Assembly: GCF_018294505.1 (NCBI RefSeq)
Contig: NC_057813.1
Coordinates: forward strand, 320,315,191-320,379,190
DNA length: 64,000 nucleotides
From: Triticum aestivum
Lineage: Eukaryota; Streptophyta; Magnoliopsida; Poales; Poaceae
Reading direction: 5' to 3'
Shown: positions 42,535 through 54,802 of the stretch, piece by piece
Layout: the number at the start of each line of letters is the position of its first letter
Numbering within the stretch: position 1 is the first letter of the stretch
The notes under the pieces: model-generated
Seen by the model: only the letters and a program-made list of their open reading frames with translations
The model's database searches: none
Told to the model about the DNA's origin: nothing
Position numbers and translations under genes: made by a program

Positions 42535-44097
42535 TGATATGTCTCCAACATATCTATAATTTTTGATTGCTCCATGCTACTTTATCTATTGTTTTGGACT
42601 ATAATGGGCTTTATTTTCCACTTTTATATTATTTTTGGGACTAACCTATTAACCGGAGGCCCAGCCCAGAATTGCTGTTTTTTTGCCTATTTCAGTGTTT
42701 CAAAGAAACGGAATATCAAACGGAGTCCAAATGGAATGAAACATTCGGGAACGTGATCTCCTCACTAAACATGATCCAGGAGACTTGGACCCTACTCCAA
42801 GGAGGACCAGAGGCGGTCACGAGGGTGGGGGCGCGCCCTCCCCCCTGGGCGCCCCCCCTACCTCGTGGGCCCCCTGACGCTCCACCGACGTACTCCTTCC
42901 TCCTATATATACCTACATACCCCCAACAGATCGGGGACAGAGCCAAAAACCTAATTCCACCGCCGTAAGTTCCTGTATCCACGAGATCCCATCTTGGGGC
43001 CTGTTCCAGAGCTCCGCCGGAGGGGGCATCCACCACGGAGGGCTTCTACATCATCACCATAGCCCCTCCGATGAAGTGTGAGTAGTTTACTTCAGACCTT
43101 CGGGTCCATAGTTAGTAGCTAGATGGCTTCTTCTCTCTTTTTGGATCTCAATACAATGTTCTCCCCCTCTCTAATGGAGATCTATTCGATGTAATCTTGT
43201 TTTTGCAGTGTGTTTGTTGAGACCGATGAATTGTGGGTTCATGATCCAACTTATCTATGGAAAATATTTGATTCTTCTCTGAATTCTTTTATGTATGATT
43301 AAGTTATCTTTGCAAGTCTCTTCGAATTATCCGTTTGGTTTGGCCAACTAGATTGGTACTTCTTGCAATGGGAGAAGTGCTTAGCTTTGGGTTCAATCTT
43401 GCGGTGACCTTACCCAGTGACAGAAAGGGTTGCAAGGCACGTATTGTATTGTTGCCATCGAGGATAACAAGCTAGGGTATTTATCATATTGCATGAATTT
43501 ATTCCTCTACATCATGTCATCTTGCTTAAGGCGTTACACTGTTTTTAACTTAATACTCTAGATGCATGCTGGATAGCGGTCGATGAGTGGAGTAATAGTA
43601 GTAGATGCAGAATCGTTTTTGTCTACTTGTCACGGACGTGATGCCTATATACATGATCATTGCCTGGATAACCTCATAACTATGCTCAATTCTGTCAATT
43701 GCTCAACAGTAATTTGTTCACCCACCGTAGAATACTTATGCTCTTGAGAGAAACCACTAGTGAAACCTATGGCCCCCGGGTCTATTCTCATCATATCAAT
43801 CTCCAGCACTTTATTTACTTGCTTTTTCTTTTACTTTTTAATTTGCATTTTCATACCAAAAATACCAAAAATATTATCTCTATCAGATCTCACCCTCGTA
43901 AGTGACCGTGAAGGGATTGAAAACCCCTAAGCGTTGGTTGCGAGTAGCTATCGTTTTGTGCAGGTACGAGGGACTTGCGCGTGGTCTCCTACTGGATTGA
44001 TACCTTGGTTATCAAAAACTGAGGGAAATACTTACGGTTCTGTGCTGCATCGTCCTCTCCTCTTCGGGGAAATCCAACGCAAGCTCGAGACGTAGCA
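42535..44097 (+). repeat. 5' LTR of copy B (1563 bp)
   Basis: TGATATGTCTCCAACATATC begins it and GAGACGTAGCA ends it. A TATA box (TATATATA, 42904-42911) lies downstream of a GC-rich stretch, with GCCAAAAACCTAATTCC after it. Differences from the 3' LTR are mostly C/T and G/A. Confidence 0.92.
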
Positions 44098-44108
44098 AGA
44101 AGAATTTC

Positions 44109-44123
44109 TGGCGCCGTTGCCGG
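44109..44123 (+). other. Primer-binding site of copy B
   Basis: TGGCGCCGTTGCCGG lies 11 bases after the LTR end. This gap is longer than usual; the exact LTR end is fixed by the target duplication and the 3' LTR. Confidence 0.7.
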
Positions 44124-44347
44124 GGAGGCTCACGCAAGCAAGTCAACCATACCAAGTACCCATCACAATCCCTATCTCTCGCATTACATTATTTGCCATT
44201 TGCCTCTCGTTTTCCTCTCCCCCACTTCACCCTTGGCGTTTTATTCGCCCTCTCTTTTTCGTTCGCCTTCTTACCGTATGTATCTTTGTTTGTGTTTCCT
44301 TGTGCCTTCTATATGCTTGCATCTTTGCTTGCTAAAAATATATTGAT

Positions 44348-45700
44348 ATGGATCCACTTAAAGTGTTCTACATGGATAATCTTCGATCCTTATGCGCTCG
44401 TGCTGAAACTCCAACTAGCCTAGTTGATGGGAAATCTTTAGATGAGCATGCTCATTTTGTGCGTCATCGTTTATCTGAAAAAGGGAGACTCTTACGGTAT
44501 CATATAAATAGTTTGCTATGCTATGCTTGGAATCTTTGTGAAATGTGTGATTTTACTTGTTGCTCTAAGAACCCTAAAAAACACCTTCCCTACCTATGTG
44601 AGTTCAAAGATAATGAAATCTTATCTTCTTATGCAAAGGGTGTTTATAGTTACTATGATATCGAACAAATTGAAGAATTTGTCATTTTTAAGGGTGCTCA
44701 TGAAGTTGCTTCTTTGATTGAAAAGTATGATTTTACTCTCAACAAATCTGAAAATTCTGTCATACTTAAATATTGCAAGGAAGACCTTGCTCATAATGTC
44801 TATGTCCAAGAATTTATTGAAACAATGACCGTTGCTTTGGAATAAAATATTAATATGCATGAATCTATAGATAATGATGATTCCGATGATTTGATTGAAA
44901 TATCCCTTGATGAACATGATGCTTGCTATTCTTGTGGCCATGAAGCCAATATTTATAAAGACGAATTTGCTATAGTTCCTTATGTTAAAAATGAGATCGT
45001 TGCTATTGCACCCATGCTTGATAGCTCCCTCTACAAAAAGCATGATTTAAATGATTTTACTATAAATTCTCTTGATGTCAATTGTGCTAATAATATGAAA
45101 AACCCTAAGCTTGGGGATGCTAGTTTTGCTATGTCTACTACTTGTTGCAATGATCATGATTGGGGTGATTCTTCTTATGATCTTGAAAATTTATTTAATC
45201 CCCATGATGAATATGAGATTGATAATATTGTTTGCAATAATATTGAAAGTGGGTTTGGAAGAGTGTCAACTTTAGATCCCACATATTTGGATAACATTCA
45301 ATTTTATGAAATTTTTGATTAAAGTGGGCTTGGAGAAATCATGACTTTAGTTAATGATAATCCCACTATTTTGGAAGAGTGTCAACTTCGCATGCATGTG
45401 GATCGTGTTGAGAATATGTTATGTGATAGCTATATTGTTGAATTTTCTTATGATCCTACATGTAATTATTATGAGAGAGGAAAATATGGTTATAGAAATT
45501 TTCATGTTATTAAATTACCTCTCGTTATGTTGAGATTGCTATTGTTCCTTTCCGCTTCCTTGCATATGCTAGTTTTTGCTTGCTATGATAATTTGTTTGC
45601 CTATAAGATGCCTATGCATAGGAAGTATGTTAGACTTAGATGTGTTTGTCACGTGTTTCATGATGCTCTCTTAGCGCTTCAATTCTTGTCTTTCATGTGA
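44348..45700 (+). pseudogene. Gag-like ORF of copy B, two in-frame stops
   Basis: A single frame from ATG 44348 (MDPLKVFYMDNLRSLCARAE...) runs 451 codons to 45700, interrupted by TAA at 44843-44845 and TAA near 45320. The position just after the primer site and leader fits gag, but I see no complete CCHC knuckle (only CYSCGHEANIY). The middle is acidic and Asn-rich (NPHDEYEIDNIVCNNIE). The C-terminus is hydrophobic (LRLLLFLSASLHMLVFACY), unusual for gag. It is a copy of a high-copy wheat-type protein of unknown role, as far as I recall. Confidence 0.65.
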
Positions 45701-48620
45701 GCATCATCAAAATTATTTATGCCTAGCTAGGGGCGTTAAACGATAGCGCTTGTCGGGAGGTGACCCAATTTTATTTTTTGTTCTTTGTTTTTGTTCCTGT
45801 TTAGTGTTAAATTTTGTTTCTACTTTCTGGTTAGATGTGGTTTTATGTTTTAATTAGTGTTTGTGCCAAGTAGAACCTATAGGATAAGCTATGATGATAG
45901 TTGATTTGATTCTGCTGAAAAACAGAAACTTTGCGCTAACGAGAAAAAATTCAATAAATCACAGAAACGTGCTTTGGCATTGATTCTTTTTGCTTCTGAT
46001 CAATAATTTTTTTTCCAGTACGTACTATTTTAGTAGAAGTTTTAGAGTTCCAGAAGATTGCGTTAGTTACAGATTCCTATAGACTGTTCTGTTTTGACAT
46101 ATTCTGTTTTTCGTGTGTTGTTTGCTTATTTCGATGCATCTATGGCTAATAAATTAGTTTATAAACCATAAGGAAGTTGGAATACAGTAGGTTTAACACC
46201 AATATAAATAAAGAATGAGTTCATTACAGTACCTTAAAGTAGTCTTTTGTTTTCTTTCTCTAACGGAGCTCACGAGATTTCTATTGAGTTTTGTGTTGTG
46301 AAGTTTTCAAGTTTTGGGTGAATTCTATTGATGGATTATGGAACAAGGAGTGGCAAGAGCCTAAGCTTGGGGATGCCCATGGCACCCCCAAGATAATCCA
46401 AGGACACCAAAAAGTCAAAGCTTGGGGATGCCCCGGAAGGCATCCCCTCTTTCGTCCACTTCCATCGGTAATTTACTTGGAGCTATATTTTTATTCACCA
46501 ACATGATATGTGTTTTTCTTGGAGCGTCTTGTATTATTTGAGTCTTTGCTTGTTAGTTTACCACAATCATACTAGCTGTACACACCTTTTGAGAGAGCCA
46601 TACATGATTTGGAATTTGATAGAATACTCTATATGCTTCACTTATATCTTTTGGGCTTGATAGTTGCTCATACTGCTTCACTTATATCTTTTTGAGCGTG
46701 ATAATTTTTGCTCTAGTGCTTCACTTAGATCTTTTAGAGCACGGTGGTGGATTTGTTTTAAAGAAAGCTGATCTCTCATGCTTCACTTAGATTATTTTGA
46801 GAGTCGTTAATACCATGGTAATTTGCTTAATGTTAATATACTTGGTGTTCAAGATATGTGAAACTTTCTTTTGAGTGCGTTGAATACTAAGATAAGTTTG
46901 ATGCTTGATAATTGTTTTGAGATATGGAGGTAATAATATCAAAGTCATGCTAGTTGAGTAGTTGTGAATTTGAGAAATACTTGTGTTGAAGTTTGTAAGT
47001 CCCGTAGCATGCACGTATGGTTAAAGTTGTGTAACAAATTTGAAACATGAAGTGTACCTGGCTTGTGCATCCTTATGAGTGGCGGTCGGGGACGAGAGAT
47101 GGTCTTTTCCTACCAATCTATCCTCCTAGGAGCATGCGCGTAGTACTTGATTTTTGATGACTTCTAAATTTTTGCAATAAGTATATGAGTTCTTTTGACT
47201 AATGTTGAGTACATGGATTATACGCACTTTTACCTTTCCGCCATTGCTAGCCTCTTCGGTACCGTGCATTGCCCTTTCTCACATTGAGAGTTGGTGCAAA
47301 CTTTGCTGGTGCATCCAAACTCCGTGATACGATATGATCTATCACACATAAACCTCCCTATATCTTCCTCAAAACAGCCACCATACCTACCTATTATGGC
47401 ATTTCCGTAGCCATTCCGAGATATATTGCCATGCAACTTTCCACCGTTCCATTCATCATTATTATGACATACATTACTTTTGTCATATTGTCATTGCATG
47501 ATCAGGTAGTTGACATCGTATTTGTGGCAAAGCCACCATGCATTATTTTTCATACATTTCACTCTTGATTCATTGCACCATCCCGGTACACTGCCGGAGG
47601 CATTCATATAGAGTCATACCTTGTTCTAGTTTCGAGTTGTAATCCTCATGTTGTAATCAATAGAAGTGTGATGATCAGCATTATTAGAGCATTGCCCAAA
47701 TAAAAAAAAGGAGAAACGCCAAAATAAAAAAAAGGAAGGCCCAAAAAAAAGGGCAACACTACTATCTCTTTTTCCACACTTGTGTTTCAAAGTAGCACCA
47801 TGTTCTTCATGTAGTGAGTCTCATATTTTGTGCTTCAAAGTAGCACCTCGTTCTTCATGTAGTGAGTCTCATATATTGTGCTTCAAAGTAGAACCATGTT
47901 TTTCATATAGTGAGTCTCATAAGTTGTCTTTTTCATACTAGTGGGAATTTTTCATTATAGAACTTGGCTTGTATATTCCTACGATGGGCTTCCTCAAATG
48001 CCCTAGGTCTTCATGAGCAAGCAAGTTGGATGCACACCCACTAGTTTTCTTTTGTTGAGCATTCATAGCTCTAGTGCATCCGTTGCATGGCAATCCCTAC
48101 TCCTCATGTTGACATCAATTGATGGGCATCTCCATAGCCCGTTGATTATCCTCGTCAATGTGAGACTTTCTGCTTTTTTGTCTTCTCCACACAATCCCCA
48201 TCATCATATTCTATTCCACCCATAGTGCTATATCCATGGCTCACGCTCATGTATTGCGTGAAGGGTCAAAAAGTTTGAGATTATTTAAGTATGAAACAAT
48301 TGCTTGGCTTGTCATCGGGGGTATAGAAGTTGGGAACATCTTTGTGTGACGAAATGAAGCATAGCCTAACTATATGATTTTGTAGGGATGAACTTTCTTT
48401 GGCCATGTCATTTTGAGATGACATAATTATTTTCATTAGTGTGCTTGAAGTATTATTATGTCAATATGAACTTTTGTCTTGAATCTTTCGGATCTGAATA
48501 TTGATGTCACAATTAAGAAGATTTACATTGAAATTATGCCAAAGTATCACTCCGCATCAAAAATTCTCTTTTTATCATTTACCTACTCGAGGACGAGCAG
48601 GAATTAAGCTTGGGGATAAC
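45701..48620 (+). other. Non-coding interior of copy B
   Basis: The 2.9-kb stretch has no polymerase motifs. It includes the phrase AAGCTTGGGGATGCCC near 46366-46440, also present in the purine tract before the 3' LTR, and imperfect repeats such as GCTTCAAAGTAG(CA)ACC...GTAGTGAGTCTCAT (47790-47930). The same features occur in copy A. A pure AAATAAAAAAAAGG repeat pair lies at 47698-47733. Confidence 0.6.
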
Positions 48621-50183
48621 TAATACGTCTCCAACGTATCTATAATTTTTGATTGCTCCATGCTACTTTATCTATTGTTTTGGACTATAATGGGCTTTAT
48701 TTTGCACTTTTATATTATTTTTGGGACTAACCTATTAACCGGAGGCCCAGCCCAGAATTGATGTTTTTTTGCCTATTTCAGTGTTTCGAAGAAACGGAAT
48801 ATCAAACGGAGTCCAAACGGAATGAAACCTTCGGAAACGTGATCTTCTCACCGAACGTGATCCAGGAGACTTGGACCCTACTACAAGGAGTACCAAAGGC
48901 GGTCACGAGGGTGGGGGGGCGCCCTCCCCCCTGGGCGCGCCCCCTACCTCGTGGGCCCCCTGACGCTCCACCGACATACTCCTTCCTCCTATATATACCT
49001 ACGTACCCCCAACAGATCGGGGATAGAGCCAAAAACCTAATTCCACTGCCGTAACTTCCTGTATCCACGAGATCCCATCTTGGGGCCTGCTTCGGAGCTC
49101 CGTCGGAGGGGGCATCCACCATGGAGGGCTTATACATCATCACCATAGCCCCTCCGATGAAGTGTGAGTAGTTTACTTCAGACCTTCGGGTCCATAGTTG
49201 GTAGCTAGATGGGTTCTTCTCTCTTTTTGGATCTCAATACAATGTTCTCCCCCTCTCTCGTGGAGATCTATTCGATGTAATCTTCTTCCTGTGGTGTGTT
49301 TGTTGAGAGCGATGAATTGTGGGTTTATGATCCAACTTATCTATGGAAAATATTTGATTCTTCTCAGAATTCTTTTATGTATGATTAAGTTATCTTTGCA
49401 AGTCTCTTTGAATTATCCGTTTGGTTTGGCCAACTAGATTGGTACTTCTTGCAATGGGAGAAGTGCTTAGCTTTGGGTTCAATCTTGCGGTGACCTTACC
49501 CAGTGACAGAAAGGGTTGCAAGGCACGTATTGTATTGTTGCCATCGAGGATAACAAGATGGGTTATTTATCATATTGCATGAATTTATTCCTCTACATCA
49601 TGTCATCTTGCTTAAGGCGTTACTCTGTTTTTAACTTAATACTCTAGATGCATGCTGGATAGCGGTCGATGAGTGGAGTAATAGTAGTAGATGCAGAATC
49701 ATTTCGGTCTACTTGTCACAGACATGATGCCTATATACATGATCATTGCCTGGATAACCTCATAACTATGCTCAATTCTGTCAATTGCTCAACAGTAATT
49801 TGTTCACCCACCGTAGAATACTTATGCTCTTGAGAGAAGCCACTAGTGAAACCTATGGCCCCCGGGTCTATTCTCATCATATCAATCTCCATCACTTTAT
49901 TTACTTGCTTTTGCTTTTACTTTTTACTTTGCATCTTTATACCAAAAATACCAAAAATATTATCTCTATCAGATCTCACCATCGTAAGTGACCGTAAAGG
50001 GATTGACAACCCCTAAGCGTTGGTTGCGAGAAGCTATCATTTTGTGTAGGTATGAGGGACTTGCGCGTGGTCTCCTACTGGATTGATACCTTGGTTCTCA
50101 AAAACTGAGGGAAATACTTACGCTACTGTGCTGCATCATCCTGTCCTCTTCGGGGGAATCCAACGCAATCTTGAGACGTAGCA
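48621..50183 (+). repeat. 3' LTR of copy B (1563 bp)
   Basis: The start is TAATACGTCTCC (TG changed to TA) and the end GAGACGTAGCA, followed by GGGAC. A TATA box TATATATA lies at 48990-48997. The length equals the 5' LTR. Confidence 0.92.
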
Positions 50184-50188
50184 GGGAC

Positions 50189-50427
50189 TGTGACTGATGA
50201 CACTTTATGCGCCAGTTTTTTCGCTGAACTGATTCAAAATTTCTGCTTCCGCGGAAATATCTACGTCCCCGCCCCCTTACCAAGAGCCACATTTCCCCTG
50301 TTTCTGCCTTCCTTTCCAAGTTGAAACATTCACTCCTTGCTTGCAGCGCCGCCCCCCTCACCGGCGACCCTCCTTCATGCTGCTTGGTCTCGTCTATTCA
50401 GGCAGGTAATCCACACCAGACCCCCAT
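50189..50427. other. Short host remnant between copy B and the 12-kb element
   Basis: This is 239 bases of the sequence that was continuous with 42534 on the left and 62607 on the right before the two insertions. It is pyrimidine-rich, with GCGCCGCCCCCCTCACC and a possible splice donor AGGCAG|GTAATCC near 50405. It could be part of a first exon or leader of the gene-like unit right of 62607. I see no certain ORF. Confidence 0.35.
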
Positions 50428-53421
50428 TATGACAGCCTCGTTTTGCTTTCTCTCTTTTTCCGGACTTCATGTTGCCTTTGCTTTGGATTTGGAGTTTTGA
50501 ATCAATTCAAATGGACTTGAACACTTGGGCCTACCCTTGATTTTCACCCAAGTGACCCATCCACCCCTAACTCAACTTTCTTTCTCTGAAAAACTCCAAA
50601 AATAACCCAAGGAATATTTTTCAGAAAAGAAAAATATTCATTTTCTCCCCTGAAAATCACTTCAAAGAAGTATGCTCCAAAGCAACACTCATTTCTATTG
50701 CCAAACTGCGCCACCATTCTCGTCTCCACCCCCTTAACTCCGCCCTGGCGCTCGCCGACGCTGGAGCTCGCTGCAGCGAGCACGGGCAGGGTGCGGCCAA
50801 GCCAACAGTGTGCCTGTGCCACTGTGCTTGCCGCGTTCCTGGCTCCTGTGCTAGTCGCAGCTCGCCCACACTTCCCGCGTGAGCCACAAAGTCTTCTCCC
50901 CCTCTCACTGACACCATTCGTCGCCGTACACCCTTCCAGAGAACTCCAGCGAGCCCTTGATCCTCGCCTCGGCCTTGCCTATAAGTAGACCCTCCCGAGC
51001 TCATTTCTCCTCACCACCGCACTCACACAACCTCCACGACGCCCTAGGTAGCCGTAGCCTGGCCGGGCAGGCCTCTGGCCGCTGTCCCCGACCCGAGCTC
51101 GCTGACGATCCCGTCCTCTGCCACTCCCTCTCCAGAGCTGCTCGAGCTCAACTAACTTCTTCAGCGTGTCTCTGGTGAACCTCTGGTGCGCGCTGGTGCT
51201 ATTGGAGTTGCTGGACCGGCTCTGCCTCGCCGGAATCGCCAACTCACATGAGCTCCGCCCGCTGTAGCCGCTGGAGACGACTACGCCAACCTTGTCCGAC
51301 CACCTCTAGACAAGCCACGAGTACGTGCAGTTGTGCTAGAACCTCCACTACCCATTCCCCCCTGTCAGATCGGCAGTCGAGCCCTCTTCGCCACACAGAG
51401 CTTCAGCGACTCACCGCCCTCCTCTCTTTGCCTCTCTCTCTCTTCAAAACTGACACTGGGGGCCCAGTGTCAGCCACTCAGCTGTGGCCGAAGCGATATA
51501 AGTGGTGGCGCCCCGTGGGTTTACACCTTCGACGTCACCCCCTGGTTTTCTTTTATTTCAAATTTAAATCAAATTTTGACCAGAACTTTGACTAGCTGTA
51601 ACTCCTAAACCACAAGTCAAAATGAGTTGATTCTTTTTGCATTATGTTCTTACTAGAAAACCCTAGCAGCACACCCAGGATGAGATTTTTCTCTGCTTTC
51701 TAGATTTTCTAGTAATTTTTAGAAGTGTTTTTCATTATTTCTTTTTTATTAGAATTATTTTCAGAAGGGGAAGCTTGTCTTGAAGACTTCTAGGAGGAGT
51801 GTGAAGCTCCTCTGAGCTAAGGCAAGCCACACAAACATGTTCATGGTGTCTTTGCAATATCTATGATTTTTACAACTTGAATATATGTTATTTGTTGCAT
51901 ATAGTTATTAAATGAATAATACTTGTGTTAGTTATTTTTTCATGAGCAAGATGCTTAGTTTACATAAGTAAGTGCTTGAACTAAGTGAGATATAGTATAA
52001 GTAGATTGACTACGTGATCTGGTTATGGCTATGGTATGATGAGCATCGGTATTATTTTCATTTATGCATGATGAGTTTCATATGGCAAATAATTAACTAA
52101 AAATGATGAGTGCAAATAACCAGTGACAAAGACTTAGCAAAGTTTAGTGATGATTGGTGCAAGTAGAACTTTTGATGAGTTGATCTGTTATTTTCAAGTG
52201 ATACGAGATGCATGTTATATGGTTGCACGAGCATGGCATATGGTGACTCGAGCATTTTATTTCAAGTTAAACTGATGTTAATTGAATTTGAACATAAAGT
52301 TGATCGGGTCATGGTGCCACTGACTCGGGCTAACCAGTGCAACCACATTTGCCTCTTATGGGAAGGTCGTTAGTCGGTCCGTTGTCATGCTTCTTGTCGG
52401 TGCCTCCAACGAGGGAAGGTTATGGGCATGTGTTACCCTGGCCCGGTAAACAGACATAACCTTGTGTGCCCGTTGTTGTTATGGTACCTTTTCCCTGTTT
52501 GGGACCGTTTTGTTTTGCCACGATAGTGGCCGAGATGCCTTTGGTAGGCACGAGGCCACCCATGACATATCCCAGTGGGGAGTTAGTCAGAGTGGCCGAA
52601 AGAGTGTCTTGGGAATGGGAGAGTTCTGTTGGAATGTCGTTGGTCCACCCGAATGGGAGTGTGAGGCCATGGATTCCGTGGTGTGGGTACAGTGCGCTAC
52701 CTCTGCAGAGTGTATTAAATCTATCGCTAGCCGCGCCCGCGAATAATGTCCCAGTTGGTAAGTAAGTCACACCATGGATCAACTTTTATAAATTAATCTT
52801 GCGCACTAAGTTATTTGCATGGCACCAGTTCAATCATGATGATGTCAGTGAGACTGACCATTGAGGTTCCATTTGTGATCGATGGATGATCACCATTTGG
52901 TTGCGAGGCAACCCGTTGGTAAGATAGTCCGAGAGACTCGATGCACAAGATTGTATGCATGGCATGAGAAGCATGTTGTTATTTGCATTTAACTTGATTA
53001 AATGTCATGATAATCTTTGTCATTATGTTTATGCTTGTTGTGAGCTTGCAAGTACATTCACTGTACTAACCTGGCGTGTTATGCCAGATTTCAGGAAAGT
53101 CTAACTGGATCAGAGTGCTGCCGTGTCTAGATCGTGTCCACATCGGTGTCCCTGTGCTATGGAGTCCCACTTCATCGTCGTTTCGTTGTCGCGTAGTTGT
53201 TGTTATTGAGGGCCATTTATGTTCAGTAAATAATGTACATATTGTGCAGCCGCACCGAGTGTGCCGCTGGGCCTCGGTACTTGATGTAATATCGCACTAT
53301 GCTTCCGCTAGTATCAATAAAGCGGTTGTTGTCTGTACCAAGATGTTGTGTATTGCCAGAATACATGATCTCTGGGTTGGCAATGAAAGGTAAACCGGTT
53401 GCTCTGAGCCGGTGTGCCACA
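50428..53421 (+). repeat. 5' LTR of the Tekay/Del-like element (2994 bp)
   Basis: It starts TATGACAGCCTCG (TG changed to TA) and ends GTGTGCCACA. It has a TATA box TATAAGTAG at 50980-50988. It lacks about 517 bases present in the 3' LTR (59365-59881), with TTG at both edges of the missing part. Confidence 0.9.
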
Positions 53422-53426
53422 ACGCT

Positions 53427-53442
53427 TGGCATCAGAGCCATG
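53427..53442 (+). other. Primer-binding site of the Tekay/Del-like element
   Basis: TGGCATCAGAGCCATG lies 5 bases after the LTR. It is one transition away from the usual iMet-tRNA complement TGGTATCAGAGCC. Confidence 0.88.
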
Positions 53443-53617
53443 CTGACTATAGGACATGCTAGACCCCGACACGTTAAGTTAAACATTAGCTACCTTGCTA
53501 ATTGAGTGCTGATAGTGTTTGCATCTGGATGTTGCATTACATGCATTAGATTAATTGTTATTTCTAACCGGTTAATGGTCGTGACTGTAGATGGCTCGAG
53601 TTCCATATCCGTGCTAG

Positions 53618-54397
53618 TTGGAGCTGATGCCATACACTTCACCGCATCTCCTTCGTAATGTATGGCATCGACTGTACCCTCACTGTGACGACCGAGCATA
53701 TCGAGTTTATTGGGAGCGTCTAGCCGACTCCGTGCATGAGTATCACGCTGTGGTTACTCTGCACACCAGTTCGTCATCAGGCTCTTACACTCGTACCTCT
53801 CTGAGCGGTTATGCATCCACCGCCGCTCAGGTAGTCCACTTTCCTGCGCTCTAGATTCTTGTTGAGTTATGCTATACCGAGGTTCGGATGCAGAATCACC
53901 CAGCTTTTCACTACTACCCATCTCTGCATGACGATGGTCCTGTTCGCCTTCCTGTCATTGATCCGGCATCTGATAGTGACACTAGCCACCTTTCTCGACA
54001 TATCACTGCTAGTTATCTTCTGATTCACGAGCTAGCTCGAGAGCTGACTCGTGCTCGTACTGCTTTAGTCGCCGCTAGATCCTACACCACTCCACCTTCT
54101 ATGGGATTTACTCCTTATATTGTGCCCAATTCTAGCTCACCTATTTCCCCGGTTACTCCCTTGAGTAGCTCGGGTACCTCGACTATGAACCTACACAGTG
54201 CTCCTGCTGAGTGGTCGTCTTTTCTTGCTACCCCCGCAGCTCACATGATCCATTCTCATCCCGCGCCTACCTCTGACGGAGAGCCCTTGAGGCAGCATCA
54301 TCATGTTACTTTTAACCCGGAGGTCTCGGTTAACATCGCCAGTTCAGGATCTGGGTCTGACTCAGGAGAGGATCCAGCAGCACCGGCACAGTCCTAG
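53618..54397 (+). pseudogene. Additional ORF upstream of gag (260 codons, one stop)
   Basis: One frame runs from ATG 53618 (MELMPYTSPHLLRNVWHRLY...) to 54397, broken only by TAG at 53852-53854. The second part alone (from ATG 53888) is 169 intact codons: a likely helical stretch (LLIHELARELTRARTALVAA), then Ser/Pro/Thr-rich low-complexity sequence and an acidic Ser-rich end (SGSGSDSGEDPAAPAQS). It lies between primer site and gag, where most Gypsy elements have only leader. I do not recognise the family. It may be an extra protein or the N-terminal extension of gag: the frame does not join gag directly, as about 400 bases lie between. Confidence 0.45.
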
Positions 54398-54802
54398 AGC
54401 ATCTAGTATCCGCAGTGGTCATATGATGTATGGATGTAGTTGTATCAGCCATAATGTATCGTTGCATGTATGCGAGCAGTCGCACCCGTCATGATGTCTC
54501 CCTCTCATGTACGAGTCTATGTATAATTATGTTGGAACTTTTTATTTTGTTCGCTGTGTTTCTCGATTTTTCGTTTTGCTCTTTCAGGTTGGTCACTGGC
54601 TTTTCTTCCCATGTTTGGATGTTGCTCATCGCGGTTGCTTTTATTGGGAAAACTAAATAGTAGGATGATGCAGGGAGGTAGCAGCACGCAGGCTTGTGAG
54701 GATGTTCCTGTTCGTTGCTTAGCAAGATAGGCAGGACACTCCCCTGAGTCGTATCCGCAACCACCGCCTCCACCGCCAAATTCACCCTCCAGTGTACAAA
54801 TT

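Larger units (their letters stand above)
42535..50183 (+). mobile_element. Copy B: complete non-autonomous LTR retrotransposon (7.6 kb)
   Basis: Both LTRs are 1563 bp (42535-44097 and 48621-50183). The element is flanked by perfect GGGAC duplicates (42530-42534, 50184-50188). A TGGCGCCGTTGCCGG primer site follows the 5' LTR, and a GAATTAAGCTTGGGGAT purine-rich tract precedes the 3' LTR. The interior has a gag-like ORF with stops, then 2.9 kb of non-coding DNA, and no pol. The primer site is of the kind I associate with Athila-type Gypsy elements, so it may be a gag-only derivative of that lineage. It needs outside enzymes to move. Confidence 0.93.
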
